From NCBI GenBank assembly GCA_014800605.1, contig JAAVFS010000014.1, positions 1-52,488 of the forward strand: a stretch of DNA of 52,488 nt, written 5' to 3'. The notes under the pieces were generated by a model. It searched no databases. It was not told the DNA's origin and worked only from the letters and a program-made list of their open reading frames with translations. Both the position numbers and the translations under genes were made by a program. The stretch is from Bacteroidales bacterium (GTDB lineage: Bacteria; Bacteroidota; Bacteroidia; Bacteroidales; Muribaculaceae). Of the stretch, positions 34,558-43,279 are shown piece after piece; the first letter of the stretch is position 1, and each line of letters starts with the position of its first letter.

Positions 34558-36800
34558 TGATCATGCGTCGGCTCACATATCTGTTCCTGTCAGTGGCAAC
34601 CGCCTTCAGCGTGGCTGCCCGCGAGCACATTACCATAGCCAATGACGAATTCAGCCTCGGCATTTCGCCCGACGGACTCGTCAAAAGCCTTGTCTACCTC
34701 CCCACCGGCGAGGAGTGTCTGGCCCCGGGTGTCGATATCCCCGTCAGCGTTATCACCCAGTATCGCCCTTACGACAACGAGAACTTCCTGATGTTCCCCG
34801 CCAAGCCCCGCTCATTCCCCTCCAACAAGGCTTCGATGAGCGGCGACACGCTGATACTCGAATTTGCCGATACCTATGATATCGCCAAAATCAAGGTCGA
34901 TGTCAAGCCGGGCTACATCGGTTTCAACTTCATCGACCGTGACTATCGTATAGAAGATTACGGCGTCAAGCGCAAGACCGAGCTCGATGAGTTCACCCTT
35001 CTCCAGCTCCCTCTCCGCCCCCGCGAGCGCTTCGGCGAGTGGCTTAATATAATGTGGGACGACTCCGTGGCCGTCGCCCTTGTCGGCACCGCCCCCACCA
35101 CATTCATCGACTCGCGGGTAGAGCGCGACAACACCACGCTCCTCGCTCAGACTCAGACAGCTGTCCGCCTCTACGACTCGGGTGCGGCGCTGTTCGTGAC
35201 CCGCCCTGACAGCGTCCTGTCGCGTATGGATGCCATCGAAGCCGATTTCGATATGCCTCGCGGAGTGCAGAGCCGCCTGAGCGACGACTATCTCAAGTCC
35301 TACTACGAGCTGCGCGACGTGACCCTCGACAATATCGACCATAACATCGAGCTCGCCCGCAAGGCCGGACTCAAGACCATGGTGGTCTACTATCCCGACT
35401 TCGCCATGGCTTGCGGCCACTTCGAGTGGCGTCCGGAATACCCCCGTGGCATGGCCGACCTCAAGGAGATCTGCGACCGCATACGCCGTGCAGGTATGAT
35501 CCCCGGCATACACATCCACTATTCCAAGATGGCCGTCACCGACCCCTATATCAATGACGGCACCCCCGATCGCCGTGGCGCCGTAGTCAGCCGCTACACC
35601 CTCTCACGTCCCATCTCGGCTCAGGCCGACACCATCTTTGTCGAAGAGCTCCCCGAAAATATCCGAATGGAGGAGGGGCGCCGCCTGCTCCAGCTTGACG
35701 ATGAGCTGATTATGTTTGACAGTGTCATCAAGGACTATCCCTACGCATTCGTCGGATGCAAGCGCGGCTACTACAATTCCGCCGCTGCTCCCCACTCAGC
35801 CATGTCGGAAATGCGTCACCTCGACGTCGACGACTGGCCACTCTTCATCCGCCTCGACCAGAATACCGGCATCCAGCGCGAGATAGCACGCCGACTCGGC
35901 GATATCTATGCCGACTGCGGCTTCCGCTTCGTCTATTTCGATGGCGCTGAGGATGTTCCGATGCCATATTGGTATAATGTCTCCCGCTCTCAGCTCGAGG
36001 TCTACAACGCCATGCACCCCGCGCCGCTCTTCGCCGAAGGCGCGCAGAAATCCCACTTCGGCTGGCACATACTCTCGCGCGGCAACGCTTTCGACATCTT
36101 CCCCCCGGAGCGCATCCGCACCGCCATGAAGCGCTACACCCTACGCTGTGCCCGCCAGGTAGCCTGCGACTTTACGTCGGTCAATTTCGGCTGGGTCAAC
36201 TATCTCGCTCCATCCGACAAAACCATCGGCATGCAGCCCGATATGTTCGACTACATATGCTCCAAGGCGCTTGCCTGGGATTCACCCATCTCGCTCGTGG
36301 CCAATGTGCCGGAAATCGACAGCCATCCACGCACTGACGACAATCTGCTGACTATCAACCTGTGGGAGACTCTGAAACTCGACAAATCCCTCGACCCAGA
36401 CCTCAAGGAGGCCCTCCGCGACCCCGACAGGGAATTTACCATCCTGCCACGCAAGGGGGGGAGGGTAGAGATATTCGAAGTCAGCCAGTTGACCCCCGAC
36501 TCTCTCAACGCCTCGATCCCCGTCAGGGCCTTTACAAGCCGGCTCTCCGACAGCCGCACAGCCATCATCTACTGGGACATCCGTGGCGCCTCGCATCTCA
36601 CCCTGCCAGCTGCCAACGCCCGCATTACACTCCAATCTGTTGACGGCAAGACTATTAAACTCAAGCGCGATCGAGATGGCAGCTATATCATCCCGACCGA
36701 CAGTCGCCGGGTGCTAATAGTCGATCTTCCTGAAGCTGAGGCTTCTGAACTGTTTAATCAAGCAATATCAACTTACAAGCCAAATCATATCAATGAATAA
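34557..36800 (+). CDS. Putative glycoside hydrolase, unclassified (beta/alpha)8-type, exported
   Basis: A 747-aa exported protein (signal peptide about 1-21, SVAAR). I do not recognise a named family. The N-terminal 240 residues look like a galactose-mutarotase-like beta-sandwich (NDEFSLGISPDGLVKSLVYL). The centre (about 255-600) has barrel-type strands: LKTMVVYYPDFAMACGHFEW, GMIPGIHIHYSKMAV, FRFVYFDGAEDVPMPYW and ACDFTSVNFGWVN. D462 in FVYFDGAED is a good nucleophile candidate by analogy with GH27/36/101-like enzymes; E465 and D466 are close by. The C-terminal 110 residues look like a beta domain. The start makes a TGATG junction with GH20 and the end overlaps the next gene by 8 bases, so it is tightly co-expressed with glycosidases. 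Confidence 0.7.
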   Translation: MIMRRLTYLFLSVATAFSVAAREHITIANDEFSLGISPDGLVKSLVYLPTGEECLAPGVDIPVSVITQYRPYDNENFLMFPAKPRSFPSNKASMSGDTLILEFADTYDIAKIKVDVKPGYIGFNFIDRDYRIEDYGVKRKTELDEFTLLQLPLRPRERFGEWLNIMWDDSVAVALVGTAPTTFIDSRVERDNTTLLAQTQTAVRLYDSGAALFVTRPDSVLSRMDAIEADFDMPRGVQSRLSDDYLKSYYELRDVTLDNIDHNIELARKAGLKTMVVYYPDFAMACGHFEWRPEYPRGMADLKEICDRIRRAGMIPGIHIHYSKMAVTDPYINDGTPDRRGAVVSRYTLSRPISAQADTIFVEELPENIRMEEGRRLLQLDDELIMFDSVIKDYPYAFVGCKRGYYNSAAAPHSAMSEMRHLDVDDWPLFIRLDQNTGIQREIARRLGDIYADCGFRFVYFDGAEDVPMPYWYNVSRSQLEVYNAMHPAPLFAEGAQKSHFGWHILSRGNAFDIFPPERIRTAMKRYTLRCARQVACDFTSVNFGWVNYLAPSDKTIGMQPDMFDYICSKALAWDSPISLVANVPEIDSHPRTDDNLLTINLWETLKLDKSLDPDLKEALRDPDREFTILPRKGGRVEIFEVSQLTPDSLNASIPVRAFTSRLSDSRTAIIYWDIRGASHLTLPAANARITLQSVDGKTIKLKRDRDGSYIIPTDSRRVLIVDLPEAEASELFNQAISTYKPNHINE

Positions 36801-38820
36801 GAACTCAATCATTACCGTCATGATAGCCTCGGCGGCTATCCTGACAGCTCAGGCCAAGACTACAGCCGAGCGCAATTCCGCAGGCGACCTCGTGCTGAAA
36901 AATGATAATGTCACCATGGTGTTCTCCGGGGGCAATGACTTTCTGCTCAAAGAGTTCACTACCGGCGGAAAGAACGTCCTCCCCGCAGCCGGCTCCACCA
37001 CTCACCCCTGGCAGATGACCTACCGCGGACCCAACGGCGAGAACCCTCTGCTGATGCCCCGCTGGGGTGTCTACAAAGGCACACAGGCGGCCGAGCAGGA
37101 TGGCGTGACCACCGTCAAAGCCACATGGGACATGGTCCTCGACGACACCCCAAAATGGCCCGTAACCGTGACAGTAGCCCTACCCGACACAGCTCAGATG
37201 CCCCGGTTCTACATTGACGCGGCTCTCCCCGAAGGCTGGGTCATCACCGATGTCGAGTTCCCCCGCATCACCGTCGCCCAGATTCCCGGTGGCAAGGCAG
37301 TGCTCCCCATCGCCTACGGCACAGAATACTCCCTGACCCGCGATGGCCAGCTCCAGACCCGTTACCCCTCAGTCACCGGCTCCATGCAGCTGATGATGAT
37401 GCATGACCCCGCCGGCACAGGTACATTCTTCTTCTCACCCCGCGATCCCGAGGGAGGCAACAAGGTGATGAAAATGAAGATGGAGGGCGACAATGTCTCC
37501 TTCATTCAGGAAGTTACAGCCAACTATGACTGGTCAAAAGATGGCCGCTTCGCTCTCCCCTACGGAGTCGAGATGGGCTACAATCCTGATACATGGCAGG
37601 CTACAGCCCTCAAATGGTATCGTCCCTGGGCCACATCGACCAAGTGGGGCGACCGTACCCTGACCGAGCGCCACATAGCGCCCTGGGTAGAGCACGCCGA
37701 CCTCTGGCTCCGTCCCGGCGACGTCAACCCCGAGACCCTCGCCGCCCTCGACAAAGCCCTCGACTACTATGGCAAAGGGGTCGGCCTCCACTGGTACTAC
37801 TGGCACAACTATCCCTTTGATACCCACTATCCCGAGTATTTCCCCGCCAAGCCCGGATTCAAGGAGATGGTAGAGAGCGCACAGAAAAAGGGCGCCTATG
37901 TGACCCCCTACATCAACGGCCGCCTCTGGGACCCCGCCACCCCGAGCTACAAAGCCGAGAATGCCAGCGAGGCTTCTTGCCGCAAGCCCGACGGCACCCT
38001 CTATACTGAGGTTTACAGCTCAAAAGTGCTCAACACCGTGACCTGCCCCGCCAGCGACCTCTGGCAGCGCAAGCTCCATTATCTCAATAAGTTTATTCTC
38101 GACTCTCTCGGCACCAACGGCGTCTATATGGACCAGATCGGCTGCGCTGCCGCCGAGCCATGCTACGCTACCAATCATGGCCACGGACAGGGTGGCGGCT
38201 CATGGTGGCCCGAAGCCTACCGTAAAGTCCTCACCGATATGCGCGAGTCATTCTACAAGCCCGATCAGGTCATGTCGACCGAGGAAAACGCCGAGCCCTA
38301 TATCGACCTCTTCGATATGATGCTCATCGTCAACTCCCCTCACAACAACTACACCCGCATGGTGCCCCTCTTCCCGCTCATCTACAGCGATCGCTGCGTC
38401 TACAGCGGTTTCACCTATATCCCATGGAACATCGTCGACGGCTCGCTCCGCTACCTGACCATGAAGTCGCTCCTCTGGGGCTCACAGCTCGGATGGGTTG
38501 AGCCCAAGCTCCTTATGGCCGACAACGCCAAGGCCGAGCAGCTGATGCTCAAGAACCTCGCAAAATTCCGCAAGGACAATCACGACATCTTCTTCGGCGG
38601 ACGCTTTATGAGCGAATTCGTGCCCGGTGGCGACAACCCCACATTCAGTGTCCCCAACTATCAGGAGACCCCCGTGGTGATGGGCGCTGAGTGGATCGAT
38701 GTCAACGGCAAGCCCTACTATGTGCTCGCCAACATGAGCGCCGACGACCATCAGGTGACTCTCCCTTCCGGCAAGTCGGTCAAGGTCAAAGGCTTCTCAG
38801 CCGAAAAGGTGAAAAAATAA
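36793..38820 (+). CDS. DUF6259-type putative glycosidase, exported
   Basis: A 675-aa exported protein (signal peptide about 1-21, LTAQA). The N-terminal beta-sandwich (about 25-280) is followed by a barrel region (about 285-600) with GLHWYYWHNYPFDTHYPEYF, GAYVTPYINGRLWDP, TNGVYMDQIGCAAAEPCYA and MSTEENAEPYIDLFDMMLI, then a short beta domain. The pattern fits the DUF6259 family, which is related in fold to GH27/36/101 glycosidases. D447 (YMDQIG) is a candidate nucleophile and E497 or E498 (STEENAEP) a candidate acid. The family assignment is from remembered motifs. It shares overall architecture with the preceding 747-aa protein. Confidence 0.72.
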   Translation: MNKNSIITVMIASAAILTAQAKTTAERNSAGDLVLKNDNVTMVFSGGNDFLLKEFTTGGKNVLPAAGSTTHPWQMTYRGPNGENPLLMPRWGVYKGTQAAEQDGVTTVKATWDMVLDDTPKWPVTVTVALPDTAQMPRFYIDAALPEGWVITDVEFPRITVAQIPGGKAVLPIAYGTEYSLTRDGQLQTRYPSVTGSMQLMMMHDPAGTGTFFFSPRDPEGGNKVMKMKMEGDNVSFIQEVTANYDWSKDGRFALPYGVEMGYNPDTWQATALKWYRPWATSTKWGDRTLTERHIAPWVEHADLWLRPGDVNPETLAALDKALDYYGKGVGLHWYYWHNYPFDTHYPEYFPAKPGFKEMVESAQKKGAYVTPYINGRLWDPATPSYKAENASEASCRKPDGTLYTEVYSSKVLNTVTCPASDLWQRKLHYLNKFILDSLGTNGVYMDQIGCAAAEPCYATNHGHGQGGGSWWPEAYRKVLTDMRESFYKPDQVMSTEENAEPYIDLFDMMLIVNSPHNNYTRMVPLFPLIYSDRCVYSGFTYIPWNIVDGSLRYLTMKSLLWGSQLGWVEPKLLMADNAKAEQLMLKNLAKFRKDNHDIFFGGRFMSEFVPGGDNPTFSVPNYQETPVVMGAEWIDVNGKPYYVLANMSADDHQVTLPSGKSVKVKGFSAEKVKK

Positions 38821-38872
38821 TCGCCTCAGGGCAGAAACGTCTGATTTGAAAACCAATTAAATCTATATCGCA

Positions 38873-40471
38873 ATGAAACTACTCGTCCAATTCCTTTCGA
38901 TCGGCGCACTGGCTCTGACGTCAGCCTGCTCCGACAGTGATACCGCCGTAGAGACATCTCTCATGTCACCGTCTAACGTCGTAGCTGAGCAGCTCAACGA
39001 AACCGACGTCCTCCTCACCTGGCAGGACAACGCAACCGGCGAGGATGGCTACATCATCGTAATGCGCGCAGCCGATACCCCTACATTCACCGAAGTAGGC
39101 ACCGTCGCTGCCAATACCGAGTCATACACTATCACCTCAGGCATCGAGCAGGGTAAGAAATACTATCTCGGCGTCAAGGCCTACAACTCTGTCGCTCAGT
39201 CGCGTGTCATCTCGACTCTCTTCGATATGCAGGTACTCGCCGACCTCCCCGGAGTCACAGTCAGCGCCCTCAATTCAGGCGACAACTGCATCTGGGGCAC
39301 CTACACCCTCCGCAATGTCGCAGGCCTGAAAGTCTCTTACGGCCTTTGCTGGAGCGCTACCGGCATCCCCACCATTGACGATGCCCACCTCGAAGGCCCT
39401 GCGGCCGACGCCTCAGGCAATGTCTTCCAGGTGATCCCCAACGCACAGCTGATGTACAACCTCGACTACAATGTCCGCGCCTACCTCAAGACAGCGACTG
39501 ACGTCTACTACAGCGAGTCTGCGACAGCCTCAATGACAAAGGAATATCCCGCTATCACCCTCCAGTGGGACAAACTCGCCTCGACAGGCATACCTGCCGA
39601 AATCGAAGTCTACGAGACCACATCGACCCTCAATGGCGATCCCTTTCACGCCTGGTATGCTATCGCAGACGTCTCAGGCGACGTAGAACTGCGTGTCAAC
39701 GTTCCCACCGCTGCTGCCACCATTGACGATCAGGCCGCTGCTTTCAATGGCGACTGCTATGTGCTCATCAACGGCGGCTACTTCTACAATGGCCGCAACA
39801 CCGGCCTGTCTGTCGTCAACGGCGTTGCTGCCGGAGCTATCAGCGACGTGCGCGGTTCGCTCATCACCTCCGATGCTGAGTATAACGTCCTTTACCCCAT
39901 CACCCGTGGCGTATTCGGCGTAGATGCGGCAGGCAAGCCCTCTTCATTCTGGGCCGGTACCACAGGCGAGGCCAAACCTCTCTACTACACATCCCCCCTC
40001 GCCACAGTCAAAGGCGAAAATAAGTATGCCAACCCCTCGCAGACCCTCCCGCAAGCTCCCGTGACCTGGAATCCCAAGTATGCCCTCAGCGCCGGCCCCG
40101 TGCTCCTCGCCGACGGCAAGATCCCCTTCAACTTCACAACTACCTCCAAGGGCGCCGACTTCTATCTCACCAACTATGAGGTGCTTCCCTATGACATCTT
40201 CGGCTCTGACGTGACCCCCGACCGTACAGCCGTGGGCTATCTCGCCGATGGCCGTGTCATCCTCTTCATCTGCGACGGCCGCATTGCCACTTCCGGCGGA
40301 GCAACCCTCCTCGAGCTCGCTCAGGTGCTCAAGGGTCTTGGCTGTGTCGGCGCTGTCAACTTCGACGGCGGAGGATCTACCGGCATGATGGTGGGCGACA
40401 AGCATGTCAACGACGTGACACCCAACAATCGCCCCGTAGTCTCTACGATAGGCTTTTTTAAGAAAAAATAA
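38873..40471 (+). CDS. Fibronectin III plus phosphodiester glycosidase (NAGPA family) lipoprotein
   Basis: A 532-aa lipoprotein (lipobox TSAC, Cys19; acidic CSDSD after it, as in surface-exported Bacteroidetes lipoproteins). Residues about 33-122 are a fibronectin III domain (SNVVAEQLNETDVLLTWQDN). Residues about 250-530 are the NAGPA/phosphodiester glycosidase domain: NGGYF at 300-304, DRTAVGYLADGRVILFICDG, and NFDGGGSTGM starting at N496. The animal enzyme of this family removes GlcNAc from GlcNAc-1-phospho-6-mannose; bacterial members act on phosphodiester or other glycosidic links, and the exact substrate here is unknown. Among GH20, GH2 and amino-sugar genes, a GlcNAc phosphodiester is the leading guess. 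Confidence 0.88.
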   Translation: MKLLVQFLSIGALALTSACSDSDTAVETSLMSPSNVVAEQLNETDVLLTWQDNATGEDGYIIVMRAADTPTFTEVGTVAANTESYTITSGIEQGKKYYLGVKAYNSVAQSRVISTLFDMQVLADLPGVTVSALNSGDNCIWGTYTLRNVAGLKVSYGLCWSATGIPTIDDAHLEGPAADASGNVFQVIPNAQLMYNLDYNVRAYLKTATDVYYSESATASMTKEYPAITLQWDKLASTGIPAEIEVYETTSTLNGDPFHAWYAIADVSGDVELRVNVPTAAATIDDQAAAFNGDCYVLINGGYFYNGRNTGLSVVNGVAAGAISDVRGSLITSDAEYNVLYPITRGVFGVDAAGKPSSFWAGTTGEAKPLYYTSPLATVKGENKYANPSQTLPQAPVTWNPKYALSAGPVLLADGKIPFNFTTTSKGADFYLTNYEVLPYDIFGSDVTPDRTAVGYLADGRVILFICDGRIATSGGATLLELAQVLKGLGCVGAVNFDGGGSTGMMVGDKHVNDVTPNNRPVVSTIGFFKKK

Positions 40472-40504
40472 GGCCTCTACGGCTCTCTCTTGACGGAATT
40501 CAGA

Positions 40505-40512
40505 TTAAATTT
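40505..40512 (+). promoter_or_regulatory. Possible -7 box upstream of the DUF4855 gene
   Basis: TAAATTTG fits TAnnTTTG in the 197-base gap before the DUF4855 gene. No well-spaced -33 is seen, so this is tentative. Confidence 0.35.
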
Positions 40513-40535
40513 GTACCTCTCGGGAGCCGCAGGCC

Positions 40536-40569
40536 AATCATCGGGCGGGGAGCCCTGCCGCGAATGATT
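40536..40569 (+). other. Long hairpin in the DUF4855 leader
   Basis: An AATCAT/ATGATT outer stem (40536-40541 with 40564-40569) encloses a GC-rich inner stem (GGGCGGGG against CCTGCC). There is no T run, so it is not a simple terminator. It could be an mRNA stabilising or regulatory structure. Confidence 0.5.
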
Positions 40570-40668
40570 TGCTGCTGAAATATTCTGTCAACCAACAAAC
40601 GTATATAAGCTGTCGCAGCAATCAGGCCGGACTCTTCGCCCTCTTTTTTTACTAACATTATCACTGAT

Positions 40669-41886
40669 ATGAAAATCCTGACACACACATTCTTCTCACT
40701 ATTCGCTGCTGCCTCCCTCGGCGTCGTGACCGCCGGCTGCTCTAAGGAGGACCACACCGTCCCCCCGCTCCCCGGCTCAGGCGATACCTCCAAAGTAGAG
40801 ATCGTCCCCGGCAAGATCTTCGACTGGGAAGCCGCACGCACATCTATCGCCGACTATACCGACATGGTGCTCATCTATGGCGGTGGCACTCAGCGTTATA
40901 TCAAGGATTGGGAGAGCGACCGCCTGCAGTCCTATGTCACCTATACGGATGTCAACGGCTACAAAAAATGGTTTTTTGACGCCTTCCTCTTCATCGAGTT
41001 TGCCGACTATGGTGCCGGCTCTGCCAGCGTCACTTATTGCACCGGCTATCGCGACCCCTCCACCCAGAAGTATCTCAACTCTGCGACAAAAGCTGACTGG
41101 GAGCGCCTTGCCCGCTACTATTTCAAGACCGGGAAAAATATCCTCGCTCTCGATGCCCTCGTAGGGCAGTCGGCTCAGACTCTCGGCAAGCCATCACATC
41201 CGCGCCAGGTCATCATCAGCCTCCCCGAGCCGATCCGCAACCTCAACTGCGACAATTCCTCCTCATCCACAACCTATTGGGGCGAGATTGATGGCCGTCA
41301 GCTCGACTTCTCGAAGACCGCCGACCGCGTCGAGGCCGTACGCTGGTATATCGACTATGTTCGCGCGCTGTTTGACAATGCCGACCTGAAGAATGTAGAG
41401 CTCGCCGGCTTCTACTGGCTCGCTGAGCATGCCACTCAGTCGACCGACATACTCGACCCCATCTCGAAGTATCTCCACACGATGAACTATTCATTCAACT
41501 GGATTCCCTACTTCAATGCCGCCGGCTATGCCAAGTGGAAATCATTCGGGTTCGACTACGCATTCCTGCAGCCCAACTATTTCTTCAACGATGCCACCCC
41601 CCTCTCACAGCTCGAGCAGTCGTGCCAGATGGCTGCGACAGCTGATATGGCCATGGAGATGGAGTTTGATGACAACGCCCTTGCTCGCAACGGCCGCTCC
41701 TATAAGCTCCGCAACTACATGGACGCCTTCCGCCGCTACCGCGTGTGGAATGATCGTCCGATCGCTTATTATCAGGGCAATAACACCGTCCACTCCCTCC
41801 GCACATCCGCAAGCTCCGAAGATGTAGCGCTTTATCACGAGTTTGGTGAGTTCGTGACGACACGTCCCTATCGCGTAGGTCGCTGA
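40669..41886 (+). CDS. DUF4855 domain lipoprotein
   Basis: A 405-aa lipoprotein (lipobox TAGC, Cys24, followed by acidic SKEDH). The body (about 55-400) matches the DUF4855 pattern: ADYTDMVLIYGG, KWFFDAFLFIEFADYG, DWERLARYYFKTGKNILALD, RQVIISLPEP, VELAGFYWLAEHA, FNWIPYF and FDYAFLQPNYFF. The shape suggests a TIM-barrel-like protein, possibly a glycosidase or glycan-binding relative; no activity is established to my knowledge. Candidate acidic residues lie in MAMEMEFDDNAL. It is the last gene of the PUL, has a longer leader than its neighbours and is followed by a strong terminator. Confidence 0.8.
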   Translation: MKILTHTFFSLFAAASLGVVTAGCSKEDHTVPPLPGSGDTSKVEIVPGKIFDWEAARTSIADYTDMVLIYGGGTQRYIKDWESDRLQSYVTYTDVNGYKKWFFDAFLFIEFADYGAGSASVTYCTGYRDPSTQKYLNSATKADWERLARYYFKTGKNILALDALVGQSAQTLGKPSHPRQVIISLPEPIRNLNCDNSSSSTTYWGEIDGRQLDFSKTADRVEAVRWYIDYVRALFDNADLKNVELAGFYWLAEHATQSTDILDPISKYLHTMNYSFNWIPYFNAAGYAKWKSFGFDYAFLQPNYFFNDATPLSQLEQSCQMAATADMAMEMEFDDNALARNGRSYKLRNYMDAFRRYRVWNDRPIAYYQGNNTVHSLRTSASSEDVALYHEFGEFVTTRPYRVGR

Positions 41887-41915
41887 TAATTAGTCATTTC
41901 AACGCTATAAACAAG

Positions 41916-41957
41916 TCCCGGGTCCGGCTCTCATGTCGGATCCGGGATTTTGTTTTG
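41916..41957 (+). terminator. Intrinsic terminator ending the PUL
   Basis: An 11-bp stem (41916-41926 TCCCGGGTCCG with 41937-41947, one G-U pair) is followed by TTTTGTTTTG. It separates the PUL from the fimbrial locus. Confidence 0.9.
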
Positions 41958-42022
41958 TCAGGGTAGAACAAATGCTCCTGAGCGAGTGTTGAATTATTAA
42001 ACACACACAGACCTCGCTCCAG

Positions 42023-43279
42023 ATGAAAAGAAGACACACACATATTCTCACATTACTCACAGCGCTTTTAGTCGCGCTCACAGCTTACGCCGGGCCGAAG
42101 CATCTTACGGATTCGACCGAAATCCACTTCTATCAGAGTTATGCCGACTATCATCCTGACTATAAGGGTAATCGCCAGCATCTCGACTCGCTGCTCAATC
42201 ATCTCTCAGCTCTCGAAGACTCCACCACACGACTGCGCATCAGCAATGTCAGCATCGTAGGCGCCTCATCCCCCGAAGGCACAGCCACATTCAACCGAGG
42301 CCTGTCAGAGCGTCGCGCCGACACCCTCTCAACACATATCGCCAACACCCTCCCCGTCGTCCCCGACAATATTGAAATCGACGGTATCGGCCGCGACTGG
42401 GCCGGCCTCCTCTCGCTCGTTGAGGCTGACCCGAATGTCCCCTATCGCTATGAGGTCATGACGCTCCTCAGCGAGATAGTCGCCGACCCGGATCACGGAC
42501 ACCCCCTCGTCGAGCTTAAGATGCTCGAAGGCGGCATCCCTTACCGCTATCTCTACGACAACGTGTTTCCCCGCCTGCGAGCCTCTTCGGTCATGGTCGA
42601 CTATTATGTCTATAATCGTCTGCCGCAGCTCGATCGCGACGGCGCCGACCTGTTTTCTCCCGCTCTCCCCGAGCCCCGGCTCATCGCCACCCCCGAGCAG
42701 AAAAAGGACCGCCCCTTCTATATGGCCTTGAAGACCAACATGATCTTCGACGCTCTTGCGATACCAAACGTCAGCGCCGAGTTTTATGTCGGCAAAAACA
42801 TCTCAGTCCTCGCCGACTGGATGTACGGCTGGTGGGACACCAACACCCATCATCGCTACTGGCGCTACTATGGCGGCGACCTCGCCGTCAGGTGGTGGTT
42901 CGGACAGGCCGCTGCCGACAAGCCCCTGACCGGGCATCACATCGGAGTCTATGGCGGCATCTTCACATTCGACTTCGAGTGGGGCGACAAAGGCTACATG
43001 GGAGGCAAGCCCGACGGAACCCTCTGGGATCGCTGCATGACCACCGCAGGCATCGAGTATGGCTACTCGCTCCCCGTAGGTCGCCGTCTCAACATCGACT
43101 TCACTATCGGATTCGGCTATATCGGCGGCAAATATATAAAGTATGAGCCCTATGGCAACGGCTATCGCTGGCTCTCCACTCATCGCCTCCGCTGGGTCGG
43201 CCCCGCTAAGGCCGAGATTTCTCTCACATGGCTCATAGGTCATGGCAACTATAACTCAAAGAAAGGAGGACGCCGATGA
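42023..43279 (+). CDS. DUF3575 protein with OmpA-like N-terminal region (fimbrial locus)
   Basis: A 418-aa exported protein (signal peptide about 1-23, LTAYA). Residues about 25-140 look like an OmpA/MotB-like domain: IHFYQSYADYHPDYKGNRQH, SIVGASSPEGTATFNRGLSE, RRADTLSTHIANTL. Residues about 230-410 match DUF3575, an outer-membrane beta-barrel-like family (MALKTNMIFDALAIPNVSAE, GKNISVLADWMYGWW, HHIGVYGGIFTFDFEW). Such genes commonly open FimB/Mfa2-type fimbrial clusters in Bacteroidales. The end overlaps the next gene by ATGA. A role anchoring or assembling fimbriae at the outer membrane is inference. Confidence 0.82.
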   Translation: MKRRHTHILTLLTALLVALTAYAGPKHLTDSTEIHFYQSYADYHPDYKGNRQHLDSLLNHLSALEDSTTRLRISNVSIVGASSPEGTATFNRGLSERRADTLSTHIANTLPVVPDNIEIDGIGRDWAGLLSLVEADPNVPYRYEVMTLLSEIVADPDHGHPLVELKMLEGGIPYRYLYDNVFPRLRASSVMVDYYVYNRLPQLDRDGADLFSPALPEPRLIATPEQKKDRPFYMALKTNMIFDALAIPNVSAEFYVGKNISVLADWMYGWWDTNTHHRYWRYYGGDLAVRWWFGQAAADKPLTGHHIGVYGGIFTFDFEWGDKGYMGGKPDGTLWDRCMTTAGIEYGYSLPVGRRLNIDFTIGFGYIGGKYIKYEPYGNGYRWLSTHRLRWVGPAKAEISLTWLIGHGNYNSKKGGRR

